Source of the DNA: a virus
IMG/VR virus record: IMGVR_UViG_3300005563_000016
Coordinates: 1 to 41,597 of that record
Reading direction: 5' to 3' (one strand)
DNA: 41,597 nt
Shown here one piece after another: positions 6,558 through 12,757 of the stretch. The translations under genes and the position numbers were made by a program. Under the pieces are notes generated by a model. That model was not told the origin of the DNA. It did no database searches and was given only the letters and a program-made list of their open reading frames with translations. Each line of letters opens with the position of its first letter. The stretch's first letter is position 1.

Positions 6558-6751
6558 CGCGCACACACCGCTTCGACCCACAGGTCAGCAAGAGCGCCCG
6601 CCTCCTCTGCGTACCGGCGCATGTCGTCCTCGTCAGGCGCCCCGGCTCCGCGCGCCATCTTGTCGTGGCACTCGCGAGTGATTGACGCGGCTTGGATGGC
6701 CACGCGCATGTGCAGCTTCCACGTCTCGAAGTCGTTGAGAGGGTGGGTCAC
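6554..6751 (-). CDS. Helical small protein, 65 aa
   Basis: Starts at GTG 6751, within GTGA shared with the stop of the 80-aa gene. The product is all-helical: FETWKLHMRVAIQAASITRECHD, then an acidic turn and MRRYAEEAGALADLW. No function known; part of the operon led by the element at 6996-7053. Confidence 0.7.
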   Translation of the reverse strand: MTHPLNDFETWKLHMRVAIQAASITRECHDKMARGAGAPDEDDMRRYAEEAGALADLWVEAVCAR

Positions 6752-6990
6752 GAGAGCACCGCCCGGGCAACCGCCGTGAGGACCCGGCACCACTGCGCGT
6801 CCCCGGAGTCGTCCGCCGAGTTGGCCGCGTCCGTGATGAACAAGAACGCCTCGCCAACAGGGCACGCCACCGTCAGCGTGCGGCTCACGAGGGACAGGCC
6901 CGCCGGTCGCTCCTCGTCGTGGATACTCTCGAAGCAGTACGTGTTCAGCGCGGCCACCTGCCCAACCGTCACCTTGATCTGCTTGCTCAT
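6748..6990 (-). CDS. Hypothetical protein, 80 aa, first gene after repeat copy A
   Basis: ATG 6990 lies five bases after the 58-bp upstream repeat (6996-7053), whose GAAGGAAGGGCGG end supplies the ribosome-binding site. The protein starts MSKQIKVTVGQVAALNTYCF and contains a hydrophobic VGEAFLFITDAANSA segment; no transmembrane anchor is clear. No family recognised. Confidence 0.72.
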   Translation of the reverse strand: MSKQIKVTVGQVAALNTYCFESIHDEERPAGLSLVSRTLTVACPVGEAFLFITDAANSADDSGDAQWCRVLTAVARAVLS

Positions 6991-6995
6991 GTCGT

Positions 6996-7053
6996 CCGCC
7001 CTTCCTTCGGATTACCCTTCCCACACTCCCCGAGTAACTGCAAGCACTTTCTA
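6996..7053 (-). promoter_or_regulatory. 58-bp duplicated upstream element, copy A
   Basis: This 58-bp stretch matches 8091-8148 at 54 of 58 positions with no gaps. On the minus strand it runs from the shared 14-mer (TAGAAAGTGCTTGC) to a purine-rich GAAGGAAGGGCGG directly before an ATG, so it combines a probable transcription signal with the ribosome-binding site. TTGCAG could serve as a -35, but no good -10 lies at the usual distance, so a non-sigma70 factor or an operator role is possible. Confidence 0.6.
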
Positions 7054-7177
7054 CCACCACGCACCAGGTAGACCGAGCCCCATAGGAGAAGAACCCGTCA
7101 GTATGCTACTGAACCGGCCTACCCCCAGGCTCTCCCAGGCGTCCCTTAGAAGTGGCCGACCCCGCTGATTCCTCAAC
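7054..7177. other. Intergenic stretch between truncated duplicate and repeat copy A
   Basis: About 125 bases with no credible ORF or strong hairpin. It separates the end of the truncated duplicate from the next upstream element and probably represents debris of the duplication. Confidence 0.4.
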
Positions 7178-7351
7178 TCAGATTCTCCGCCCGTCTCGGA
7201 GGCCAATCCCTAGGGTCCGTCCAAAGCCCTCGTGAGAGGACCCCCGGCGTCCTGCGAGCGCGTGGGGGTCGCAATCCGGTTGGGTGGCCGTCACTAGCAC
7301 CTGAGCGACGGCGTGAGGGACTGAGAGGCGGCCGGGCTTGGGATCGGTCAC
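7178..7351 (-). pseudogene. Truncated duplicate of the replication-like protein, 57 aa
   Basis: From GTG 7351 the first 35 residues closely match the first 35 of the replication-like gene (5866-6438): both run PKPGRLSVPHA(I/V)AQVLV.AT.PD.DPHALAGR, differing at only a few positions. After that the reading frame diverges into an unrelated 20-residue tail and stops, so the conserved C-terminal organizer domain is missing. It looks like a decayed tandem duplicate, although the N-terminal piece may still be expressed: the GTG overlaps the upstream stop (GTGA). Confidence 0.7.
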
Positions 7352-7572
7352 TTCGGCTTGGCGAAGTCGACCAGCTCGGATGCCACCGACTCGCCGGCCT
7401 GGGAGAAGATGGCGAGCTGTGTACGGGCGGTCCTCAGAATCTCGCGCGCCTGGGACGCCACGGCATCGGCCGAGCCAGGCGTCATCTCGCCGCTGCGCAC
7501 CTTCTGTAGCGTGTCCCACAGCGCCGCCTTGAGGTTCACTGCGTTCAACTTCTCTTCGGTCTTCTTGCTCAT
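7348..7572 (-). CDS. Helical small phage protein, 74 aa
   Basis: Starts MSKKTEEKLNAVNLKAALWDTL and continues with VRSGEMTPGSADAVASQAREIL; the whole product is predicted helical and soluble. Small phage proteins of this pattern (QxVRSGE...AD.V..QAR.IL) occur in several phages without known role. ATG 7572 overlaps the stop of the 172-aa gene by four bases. Confidence 0.72.
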   Translation of the reverse strand: MSKKTEEKLNAVNLKAALWDTLQKVRSGEMTPGSADAVASQAREILRTARTQLAIFSQAGESVASELVDFAKPK

Positions 7573-8087
7573 GTTCTCAACTCTCCTCTTTGCCTTCGGT
7601 TCATCCAGTAGTGCCCACGGCGGCCCTTGGCCCGCTCGTATCGATCAGGAACGAGACGCACGATCTCCCGCTCCAACTCTAAGAGAAGCCGCCAAGCGTC
7701 GGCCCACTCGCCGTAAGACCCGGCAGCCCTGGCTATGTCGTACTCGTGCTTGGCTCGTCGGTTCTCCGGGTCGGCCATGTAAGCGACCTTGTACGCGGCG
7801 ATTTGAGCGGCGGTAGCCAGGCGGAGAGCCTTGGCCTTCTCGGGGTCGTACGTGCGCTTGTGGTGGGCCGCCTTCGCAGCCTTGATCTGGTCCGCCAGTC
7901 GCTCACGTCGCGCCCGGTCGTAATCAGCCTTGATCGCCTTCCGCTCTGCCGCGGTCCTGTCGTTCCTGCGCGCCAGACCAGCGCACACGCGATCGCAGTA
8001 CTTCGGAGCGCCAGCACGGTCCGCGCGATTCACGTCGCCCGTAGGCTTCTCGCTCGTCTTACCGCAGTGCGCGCACGTGACCAGCAT
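7569..8087 (-). CDS. Zinc-finger phage protein, 172 aa
   Basis: The N-terminus holds a treble-clef-like pair: CAHCGK at about residues 5-10 and CDRVCAGLARR at about 32-42, joined by the conserved GDVNRADRAGAPKY spacer. A long basic helical region follows (RRERLADQIKAAKAAHHKRTYDP), then YGEWADAWRLLLELEREI. I recognise this architecture from uncharacterised phage proteins that share VNR-G-YC-CAGL-RR and KRTYDP. ATG 8087 is used because repeat copy B supplies its ribosome-binding site. DNA binding or an HNH-derived role is possible. Confidence 0.78.
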   Translation of the reverse strand: MLVTCAHCGKTSEKPTGDVNRADRAGAPKYCDRVCAGLARRNDRTAAERKAIKADYDRARRERLADQIKAAKAAHHKRTYDPEKAKALRLATAAQIAAYKVAYMADPENRRAKHEYDIARAAGSYGEWADAWRLLLELEREIVRLVPDRYERAKGRRGHYWMNRRQRGELRT

Positions 8088-8090
8088 CCC

Positions 8091-8148
8091 CCGCCCTTCC
8101 TTCGGAGTAGGCTTCCCACATTCCCCGAGTAACTGCAAGCACTTTCTA
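8091..8148 (-). promoter_or_regulatory. 58-bp duplicated upstream element, copy B
   Basis: Partner of 6996-7053 (54 of 58 identical). It lies between the 69-aa gene and the ATG of the zinc-finger gene, in the same orientation as copy A. The shared 14-mer is at 8135-8148. The role is inferred as in copy A. Confidence 0.6.
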
Positions 8149-8358
8149 TCAGAACCGTCCGCAGACCCTATCGGCCAGGGCTTTCAACGCTTCCTGACGC
8201 GTCCGACCGTCCGCGCTGACGTAGTTGTACCCGCCCTCCCCGTTGCCAGGACGGCGCGCCCAGACGATCCAAGCGATGCCCGCCGGGTTGTCGTCGGGCC
8301 TGTAGGGACACTCCCAGCCGGCGGACTTGATGCGGGCTAGCTGCTCTTGGCGCTTCAC
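8149..8358 (-). CDS. Small basic protein, 69 aa
   Basis: Begins MKRQEQLARIKSAGWECPYR and has a β-rich middle (GGYNYVSADGRT) with a C-terminal helix (QEALKALADRVC). The shape resembles small double-stranded RNA/DNA-binding-like αβ folds, but this is only a visual impression. ATG 8358 overlaps the upstream stop by four bases. Confidence 0.68.
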   Translation of the reverse strand: MKRQEQLARIKSAGWECPYRPDDNPAGIAWIVWARRPGNGEGGYNYVSADGRTRQEALKALADRVCGRF

Positions 8359-8693
8359 GTGTTCCTCCGTCGTGGGAACCTGGGGTCAGGTGGTGTCGGG
8401 TCATCTTCGCATGGTCCTAGCGCCGTGGGGGGCCTAGGAACCCGTTTCGGCATTGGGAGCGCCCGACCTCGCTTCCTGCCCTGGCCGAGCCGTGCCGCCG
8501 CCCACAGGTCCGCCGTCGGGACACCGAAGGCGACCGATGCCGCCTTGGTCGCGTGTAGCCACGCCTGCCGCCCGTTCTGGCCTCGGGCGATGGCTGCTAC
8601 CGCTTGCTCCGTCCGGTACGCCTGAGCGGCTCCTAGGTCCCCTTGCTGGCCTAGTGTTCCGAGTGTCTTCCTGAGCTGGTGTCTGCTGGGCAT
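8355..8693 (-). CDS. Basic hypothetical protein, 112 aa, first gene of the early block
   Basis: ATG 8693 follows AGAAGGA and is the first gene after the long non-coding region, so it probably heads the leftward early operon. The N-terminal half is helical (LRKTLGTLGQQGDLGAAQAYR and NGRQAWLHATKAASVAFG); the C-terminus is rich in Pro and Arg. No homology recognised. Confidence 0.7.
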   Translation of the reverse strand: MPSRHQLRKTLGTLGQQGDLGAAQAYRTEQAVAAIARGQNGRQAWLHATKAASVAFGVPTADLWAAARLGQGRKRGRALPMPKRVPRPPTALGPCEDDPTPPDPRFPRRRNT

Positions 8694-9069
8694 GGGTATC
8701 CTTCTGGGAATAGTTAAGGGATGGTCGTGAGCCTATGGGAGGGCTTGCGAGGGGCTGTGGTCCTGTGGAGGTGGGACCCGTCACCTATCTCATCGACCCC
8801 CGGTCAGTGTCGTTCCTCCCACCCATCCGACGCACCACCGTCAGCTGCCCGAAGGCGTGCTGATGAGGCGTTCTCACATGCAGGACGGCCACGTCTTGGT
8901 CCGCCCACCCGGCCGGCTAGTCGGGGTGGGAATGAGGGATCTTTTCGCCTCATCTAGCAAGGCGCCGCACTAAGCCTGCGGACGGCGTAGGTACCTCTCT
9001 GGACCACACGCAACCCTCTGGCAGGTCGCGTACGAGATGGTTCTAGCGCATCTTAGCCTCGCTGTCCAC
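8694..9069. other. Non-coding control region
   Basis: About 375 bases without a convincing ORF on either strand. It separates the end of the late/lysis block and the tRNA from the first early gene. A GC-rich inverted repeat (CCCACCC at 8904-8910, GGGTGGG at 8924-8930) is visible. No clear sigma70 promoter could be picked by eye, but the early leftward promoter, and perhaps an origin, would be expected here. Confidence 0.5.
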
Positions 9070-9092
9070 AACGACGAAACCCCTACCGGGGT
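9070..9092 (-). terminator. Possible intrinsic terminator downstream of the tRNA
   Basis: On the minus strand a 5-bp GC stem (ACCCC/GGGGT, tetraloop GGTA; 9079-9092) is followed by a short TTTCGTCGTTG tract. It stands about 75 bases downstream of the tRNA. The U-run is weak, so termination may be partial. Confidence 0.4.
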
Positions 9093-9167
9093 CCAGACGG
9101 CAGGGGTCACGAAGGCTCTTGGGAGCAGGCTCTCGACTATCCTAGCACATGTCCAGGCCTGTCGGGA

Positions 9168-9238
9168 TCGCGGTCTGGAGAGTCGAACTCCACTTGACTG
9201 GCTTATGAGGCCAGTTTGCCGTCCCCGGCTGCACCGCG
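9168..9238 (-). tRNA. tRNA-Met-like gene (anticodon CAT), short D arm
   Basis: Reading the minus strand from 9238: a 7-bp acceptor (six pairs and a G-G mismatch at position 7), a D arm reduced to GCC/GGC with a 6-base loop, a perfect 5-bp anticodon stem CTGGC/GCCAG around the loop CTCATAA (anticodon CAT at 9205-9207), a 5-base variable region, and a perfect 5-bp T stem with loop TTCGACT. CCA is not encoded. The D arm is about three bases shorter than normal, and position 8 is C instead of U. It could be an elongator, an initiator or a lysidine-type Ile tRNA; CAT alone does not decide. Confidence 0.75.
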
Positions 9239-9253
9239 TCGTGCTGACGGCTT

Positions 9254-9281
9254 CCCTGAGCGTTGCCTAGGCTACTCAGGG
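9254..9281. other. 7-bp inverted repeat upstream of the tRNA
   Basis: CCCTGAG (9254-9260) pairs perfectly with CTCAGGG (9275-9281); the 14-base loop itself holds the palindrome GCCTAGGC. It lies just 5' of the tRNA on its strand and may be a processing hairpin or a terminator of the lysis operon; there is no U-run. Confidence 0.4.
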
Positions 9282-9293
9282 TCACCGGCAGCG

Positions 9294-9307
9294 AGAAGAC
9301 GCTAGCA
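9294..9307. repeat. 14-mer intergenic repeat, copy 1
   Basis: The sequence agaagacgctagca at 9294-9307 recurs exactly at 12252-12265, also intergenic and in the same orientation. On the minus strand it reads TGCTAGCGTCTTCT, which contains an extended -10-like TGCTAGC. Confidence 0.5.
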
Positions 9308-9314
9308 CACCCCG

Positions 9315-9509
9315 TCAGCCCTTACCAGTACCTACGGGTACCTCGATGCGGGAGGTGATGTCCTCGCTACGGGAAGTGCGCGCCTCATGCTCTGCCTTGA
9401 TGCATTTAGGGCACGTTTTGCAGACCACACGCGGTGTATGTGGCCCCATGCATCGGCACTGCCGGACCACCTCTCCGCACTCGCACACGTCGATTCCGTG
9501 GCCGCTCAC
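9315..9509 (-). CDS. Cys-rich zinc-ribbon-like small protein, 64 aa
   Basis: Eight cysteines in the first 36 residues (CECGEVVRQCRC, then C..CP.C) form two likely metal-binding knuckles, followed by a polar tail. Small phage proteins with a CxCG....CRCM start are familiar but have no known role. GTG 9509 overlaps the stop of the membrane protein gene (GTGA). It closes the late block before the tRNA. Confidence 0.72.
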   Translation of the reverse strand: MSGHGIDVCECGEVVRQCRCMGPHTPRVVCKTCPKCIKAEHEARTSRSEDITSRIEVPVGTGKG

Positions 9510-9808
9510 GGCTCCTCGCTCAGCGTGTGCTCTACGCTCTGCTGGTCAGCCGGACCCGTACCCTCCTCGGACCCCAGGACGGCCTCTCCAACATCGCAGA
9601 CGAGAGCGATGGCAGCACACGCCTCGGCGTCTCCCAGGGCCTCACAGAGCTTCTTGGCGCCTCCACAGACCCACGGAACAGCCGTCTTGATGACGTGGAG
9701 CGTCTCGGCGGTCTGGGCAGCCGTGCAGCCTTGGAGACCCGCACCAAGCGCCAGGACGAGCAGGAGGCCAGCGGCAGGGCTTGCCTTGGCTCGAAGGTAG
9801 AGAGCCAC
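9506..9808 (-). CDS. Possible embedded outer-spanin-like lipoprotein, 100 aa
   Basis: Inside the 160-aa gene, in the same frame, GTG at 9806-9808 is preceded by a GGTGGAG ribosome-binding site at normal distance. The resulting product begins MALYLRAKASPAAG, a basic n-region, then a leucine-rich h-region and a lipobox LQGC, i.e. a proper lipoprotein signal. An o-spanin is expected next to an i-spanin-like gene (10148-10606) in a phage of a Gram-negative host. Production of two proteins from one gene is inference. Confidence 0.35.
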   Translation of the reverse strand: MALYLRAKASPAAGLLLVLALGAGLQGCTAAQTAETLHVIKTAVPWVCGGAKKLCEALGDAEACAAIALVCDVGEAVLGSEEGTGPADQQSVEHTLSEEP

Positions 9809-9988
9809 AGCGGCTCCACCAAGCGTCGAGAACGCGATGGCCGTCACCGGGTCGGTGAGGAAGTGTCCCAGCTTCTCCCAGCGCTCCGTGGGCACTGCGA
9901 TTCCAGCCACCGTCGCGCAGACGAGCAGGACGATAGCCACAGCGCCCAGAATCTTGATGCGCAGCTCGCGCTCTGCCTCAGTGCTCAT
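9506..9988 (-). CDS. Membrane protein of the lysis cassette, holin-like, 160 aa
   Basis: Residues 12-32 (IKILGAVAIVLLVCATVAGIA) and about 48-66 (VTAIAFSTLGGAAVALYL) are hydrophobic enough for two transmembrane helices, the usual shape of a class II holin. A third hydrophobic stretch (74-85) ends in a lipobox, LQGC with Cys at residue 88, and is followed by an Ala/Cys-rich domain and an acidic tail. It lies three genes after the endolysin. ATG 9988 overlaps the preceding stop (ATGA). An internal GTG may give a second, lipoprotein product (see 9506-9808). Confidence 0.6.
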   Translation of the reverse strand: MSTEAERELRIKILGAVAIVLLVCATVAGIAVPTERWEKLGHFLTDPVTAIAFSTLGGAAVALYLRAKASPAAGLLLVLALGAGLQGCTAAQTAETLHVIKTAVPWVCGGAKKLCEALGDAEACAAIALVCDVGEAVLGSEEGTGPADQQSVEHTLSEEP

Positions 9989-10146
9989 GATGCGTTCAGC
10001 CTCTCAAAGAATGCCACGAGACCAAGGGCCACCGCCATACGAACCTGAGCGCAGTGCGGAGGCCCGACCTTGCCGAACTCTCCGCGCTCCAGCTTCCGAA
10101 GCCACGACCGGCAGCTACGCTGCGCGATTCGATCGCCGATGAGCAC
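9985..10146 (-). CDS. Small basic protein, 53 aa
   Basis: Starts at GTG 10146 just after the stop of the coiled-coil gene, with a GGAGGG site upstream, and ends overlapping the ATG of the membrane protein gene. The first half is basic (DRIAQRSCRSWLRKLERG), the second half is a hydrophobic helix (VRMAVALGLVAFFERL) that could sit on or in the membrane. The position inside the lysis group suggests a lysis accessory role; not proven. Confidence 0.65.
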   Translation of the reverse strand: MLIGDRIAQRSCRSWLRKLERGEFGKVGPPHCAQVRMAVALGLVAFFERLNAS

Positions 10147-10147
10147 G

Positions 10148-10606
10148 TCACCCTCCAACCTTCGGGAACCCCGGGTTACTCGCCGGGCGCTTGGCTAGCT
10201 CCACCTTAACCGATGCCTTGAACTCGGCCAAGTCTTCGCGGCACTTGTCGTGCGCCGCTTCCATCACTTGGAGGCGTGGCTCTAGCTGGTCCACGTGGCC
10301 GCGCAGCTCGCTCACCAGGGCCAAGCACTCGTGACGCCCCTTGGTCTCTTCCTCAGTGCGCGCCCGGGCCTTCTCGGCTTCGTCGATCAGCCTTGCCCGT
10401 TCTCCTCGCATCTCGCCGATGAGAGCCGACATGAGCCCTAGGGCTTCCGTAGCAGCCTCCGTGTGGGATACCTCGATGGTAGCCGCTTCCTTCTTGGAAT
10501 CTACCCGCTCCTGACGGCGTGCGGCTAGCTGAACGCCTACGGCTCCGATGATGGCGGAGAGGGTGCCGCCACCAGCCACGGCCCCTAGCAGCTCCACGAC
10601 GGTCAC
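10148..10606 (-). CDS. Membrane-anchored coiled-coil protein (i-spanin-like), 152 aa
   Basis: An N-terminal transmembrane helix (about residues 3-28, LLGAVAGGGTLSAIIGAVGVQLA) is followed by a long charged coiled coil running to about residue 140 (KKEAATIEVSHTEAATEA... ELRGHVDQLEPRLQVMEAAHD). This N-in, coiled-coil-out architecture is that of inner-membrane spanins. ATG 10606 overlaps the endolysin stop (ATGA), the classic order endolysin, then spanin. A tail chaperone or holin is a less likely alternative. Confidence 0.6.
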   Translation of the reverse strand: MTVVELLGAVAGGGTLSAIIGAVGVQLAARRQERVDSKKEAATIEVSHTEAATEALGLMSALIGEMRGERARLIDEAEKARARTEEETKGRHECLALVSELRGHVDQLEPRLQVMEAAHDKCREDLAEFKASVKVELAKRPASNPGFPKVGG

Positions 10607-11064
10607 AGACGCACCGTCGGAACCCGCCAGCCCACCACACGCGACTCGTCATAGTCGTTGATGCCGATGCGGTTGGCCTGATTCCCGCCACAGCCTTGGA
10701 ACCACCCAGGCTTGCCGGTCGCAGGCCCGACGTAGAGCGTCACGTGCCCGTGCTTGACGTTGGGTTGTGATGGGTCCACCCGGTCCAAGACGACCACGCA
10801 GCCACGCCTAGGGGCATCCAAGGCCGCGCCCCAGGCCAGAGCCCCACGAGCGGCAAAGACGCGGGGCCACCGCTTCCACCCAGCTCGCTCATGCACGGCG
10901 TTGCAGGCAATCGCACACCACGGACTCGTGTCGTCCTGATAGCGCTTGGGGTCTAGCCCCAGCGTCTCATAGAGCGAGGCGATCACCGGGTTGATGCCTG
11001 TCCCCTTCACCTCGCGCGTATCCTGATGGGATAGCTCCAACATGATGGCGAGCGGTTCCGTCAT
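10603..11064 (-). CDS. Endolysin, NlpC/P60-like peptidase (TIGR02594 type), 153 aa
   Basis: A cysteine peptidase of the TIGR02594 group that would cut the peptide part of peptidoglycan. The catalytic Cys is at about residue 50 in DDTSPWCAIACNAV, the His at about residue 107 in HGHVTLYVG, and the family segment GCGGNQANRI follows. The N-terminal helix (ASLYETLGLD) and an ALAWG motif are as expected. No signal peptide is present, so export would need a holin; a candidate is the gene at 9506-9988. ATG 11064 is selected over a longer frame because the domain begins right there. Confidence 0.88.
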   Translation of the reverse strand: MTEPLAIMLELSHQDTREVKGTGINPVIASLYETLGLDPKRYQDDTSPWCAIACNAVHERAGWKRWPRVFAARGALAWGAALDAPRRGCVVVLDRVDPSQPNVKHGHVTLYVGPATGKPGWFQGCGGNQANRIGINDYDESRVVGWRVPTVRL

Positions 11065-11089
11065 TGGCGGACAGTGCCACAGAGAGTGG

Positions 11090-11890
11090 CTACTTGCTAC
11101 CCTTCGCCAGCCTCCACGCACTCACCGCTAGTTCACGGGTGGCGTACAACGCAAAACATCCATCCTCGTCACGTTCAGCCAGGCAATGCGTCCAAGCCTC
11201 TTCCGGAATCGTCTTGGTGTAGTCGTCGGAGAAGAGCGGCTCACGCCACACGTCGGCAGTCTCCGGTCGCTCCCCTGGGCCGTTGAACACGGGTCCCAGA
11301 ATGCGCGGCTCCTCCGGCTCAGGTAGGCGGCACCCGCCCACCCGATTGCAGGAGATACCCAGGAAGCCAGCGTCAGCCCCGCAGCGCAAACAGGACACGC
11401 GGCCGGCGTTGGGGTCCACGACGTGACGCGGGAGGACGCAGGCGGCCACAGCCTCATCCTGTAGAGCCTTGACCTTGCCCCAAACCATCGCTCCGCCAGT
11501 CGCGGCGATGTCCAGCCGCTCAGGGTTCCGGTAGCAGCATCCAGGCGCCGACTTGACGCACCGTTCATCGTTGCACTTGGGCGCCTTCCGCTCCGCCTCC
11601 ATAGCTAGTGCGCGACGGGCGGCGTCGGCGAGGGATGTGACGACTCGCGCGTCTACCCAACGCCCCTCCGGATGCGGCTCACCCGGCGAGTCGCTCGCCC
11701 AAACGTGGACGGTGCGCTCGGCAAGGATCACGTCACCGCGACGCCGAGCGCACCTCCATCCGGGAAAGTCATCGTCGTCCTGCTCTGCCTCGGTGACGAC
11801 CGCCACCCGCCGTCCATCCTTCGCTAGCAGATCGAACGCAGAAATTGCCCATTCCGGTACATCTCGACCCAGAGCATCCTTACGAGACAT
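11090..11890 (-). CDS. Cys-cluster hypothetical protein, 266 aa
   Basis: An unrecognised protein with two likely zinc sites in the middle: C-NDERC-...-GCCY (about residues 125-138) and CLRCGADAGFLGISCNRVGGC (about 168-188). The N-terminal part has β strands (DGRRVAVVTEAE, GDVILAERTVHVWA), and the C-terminus has CFALYATRELAVSAWRLA. ATG 11890 has a GAGGGTGG site; a GTG at 11923, overlapping the preceding stop (GTGA), would add 11 residues. It lies between the tail genes and the endolysin. Confidence 0.65.
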   Translation of the reverse strand: MSRKDALGRDVPEWAISAFDLLAKDGRRVAVVTEAEQDDDDFPGWRCARRRGDVILAERTVHVWASDSPGEPHPEGRWVDARVVTSLADAARRALAMEAERKAPKCNDERCVKSAPGCCYRNPERLDIAATGGAMVWGKVKALQDEAVAACVLPRHVVDPNAGRVSCLRCGADAGFLGISCNRVGGCRLPEPEEPRILGPVFNGPGERPETADVWREPLFSDDYTKTIPEEAWTHCLAERDEDGCFALYATRELAVSAWRLAKGSK

Positions 11891-11919
11891 GACGCCACCC
11901 TCTTTCTTTCTTGCTTGAG

Positions 11920-12246
11920 TCACGGCGCCCTCGCGATGAGCCGACGGACAGCCTCAGGACGGCCCACGCCCTCGTCCTTGGCTACCTTCACCACCTTGGC
12001 CTGGACCTCGCCGTGCACCCGGACGTAGATCGACTCACCATGAAGCGGCGGACGCCCCATCTGGCTCCCGTAGGCCCCGATGCCATCCGTGCCGTCCAGC
12101 GACATTCTCGGCACGCGGAGACGTGGTCGATTCTCTGCTCCGCAATCGCACGTCCGCACGCCCGCCTTGTACCAGCCACACTCAGCGGCGTGGTCGAGCA
12201 GGCCAGACTTCTTCTTACGCTTCCGCAGTGGCTTGGTGCTCGGCAT
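11920..12246 (-). CDS. Ribbon-helix-helix-like DNA-binding protein, 108 aa
   Basis: The C-terminal 45 residues (GESIYVRVHGEVQAKVVKVAKDEGVGRPEAVRRLI) fit a ribbon-helix-helix fold: a β strand followed by two helices. The N-terminal part is basic with a C-GWY-C-CDCG cysteine group that may bind zinc. ATG 12246 is close to the 14-mer repeat at 12252-12265, which might be its promoter; no clear ribosome-binding site is seen. A repressor or late regulator is plausible. Confidence 0.6.
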   Translation of the reverse strand: MPSTKPLRKRKKKSGLLDHAAECGWYKAGVRTCDCGAENRPRLRVPRMSLDGTDGIGAYGSQMGRPPLHGESIYVRVHGEVQAKVVKVAKDEGVGRPEAVRRLIARAP

Positions 12247-12251
12247 CACGC

Positions 12252-12265
12252 AGAAGACGCTAGCA
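12252..12265. repeat. 14-mer intergenic repeat, copy 2
   Basis: Exact copy of 9294-9307, placed six bases before the ATG of the RHH-like gene on the minus strand. If it is a -10 region, the transcript would start almost at the start codon. Confidence 0.5.
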
Positions 12266-12289
12266 GAAACGCGGGCGGGGCGCCAGCGT

Positions 12290-12757
12290 TTACGACTCCG
12301 CATCCTCGGAGTCGAACCCAGCCATGCGCGCGTAGAGCGCGACGAGCGTGCCGATAGGTCCGCCGTCCACGGGCGCGGCAGGCGGCCCGCTCCACACGTG
12401 CGGTCGCTCGTCGGGCCACTGCGCCTTGATCGCGGTGGCGGTCGCGCCACCGTCCGCACGAAGCGCGGCGAGCGTCGCCCACGTCTGCGTCCACGGCAGA
12501 CCGTCGGCGGTGATCATCGTCGCGAGACGCGCGAGCACGCCCGCGGGGCCGGTGCAGACGAACGCGGCGCGGAGCGGGTTGCCCGGCGCGCGAGCGATCA
12601 GGCGTGCGTGAAAGAACGCGTCGGGACGCGCGTCGCGGCCTAGCGGGTAGAGCGTGGCCCAGCGGTTCGACTCGGGTACTACGTCCCAAGCAAGGGGGAC
12701 CAGCGGCGCATCAACCGGCGAGGCCTGCGCGCGCACGTAGCATAGAAGCGCGCTCAT
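12290..12757 (-). CDS. Hypothetical tail-associated protein, 155 aa
   Basis: Unrecognised protein with an N-terminal β-rich part (LLCYVRAQ...PLAWDVVPESNRWATLYPLG) and a helical C-terminal part (GVLARLATMITADGLPWTQTWATLAALRA). Coupled to the tail-fibre-like gene (ATG 12757 overlaps its stop). The location suggests a fibre chaperone or minor virion protein. Confidence 0.65.
   Translation of the reverse strand: MSALLCYVRAQASPVDAPLVPLAWDVVPESNRWATLYPLGRDARPDAFFHARLIARAPGNPLRAAFVCTGPAGVLARLATMITADGLPWTQTWATLAALRADGGATATAIKAQWPDERPHVWSGPPAAPVDGGPIGTLVALYARMAGFDSEDAES

Noticed and set aside
6996-7053. Standard sigma70 or sigma54 promoter assignment for the 58-bp repeat
   Set aside because: No -10 hexamer lies 16-18 bases from TTGCAG, and the GG/GC spacing of sigma54 promoters is not met, so only a general regulatory call is made.
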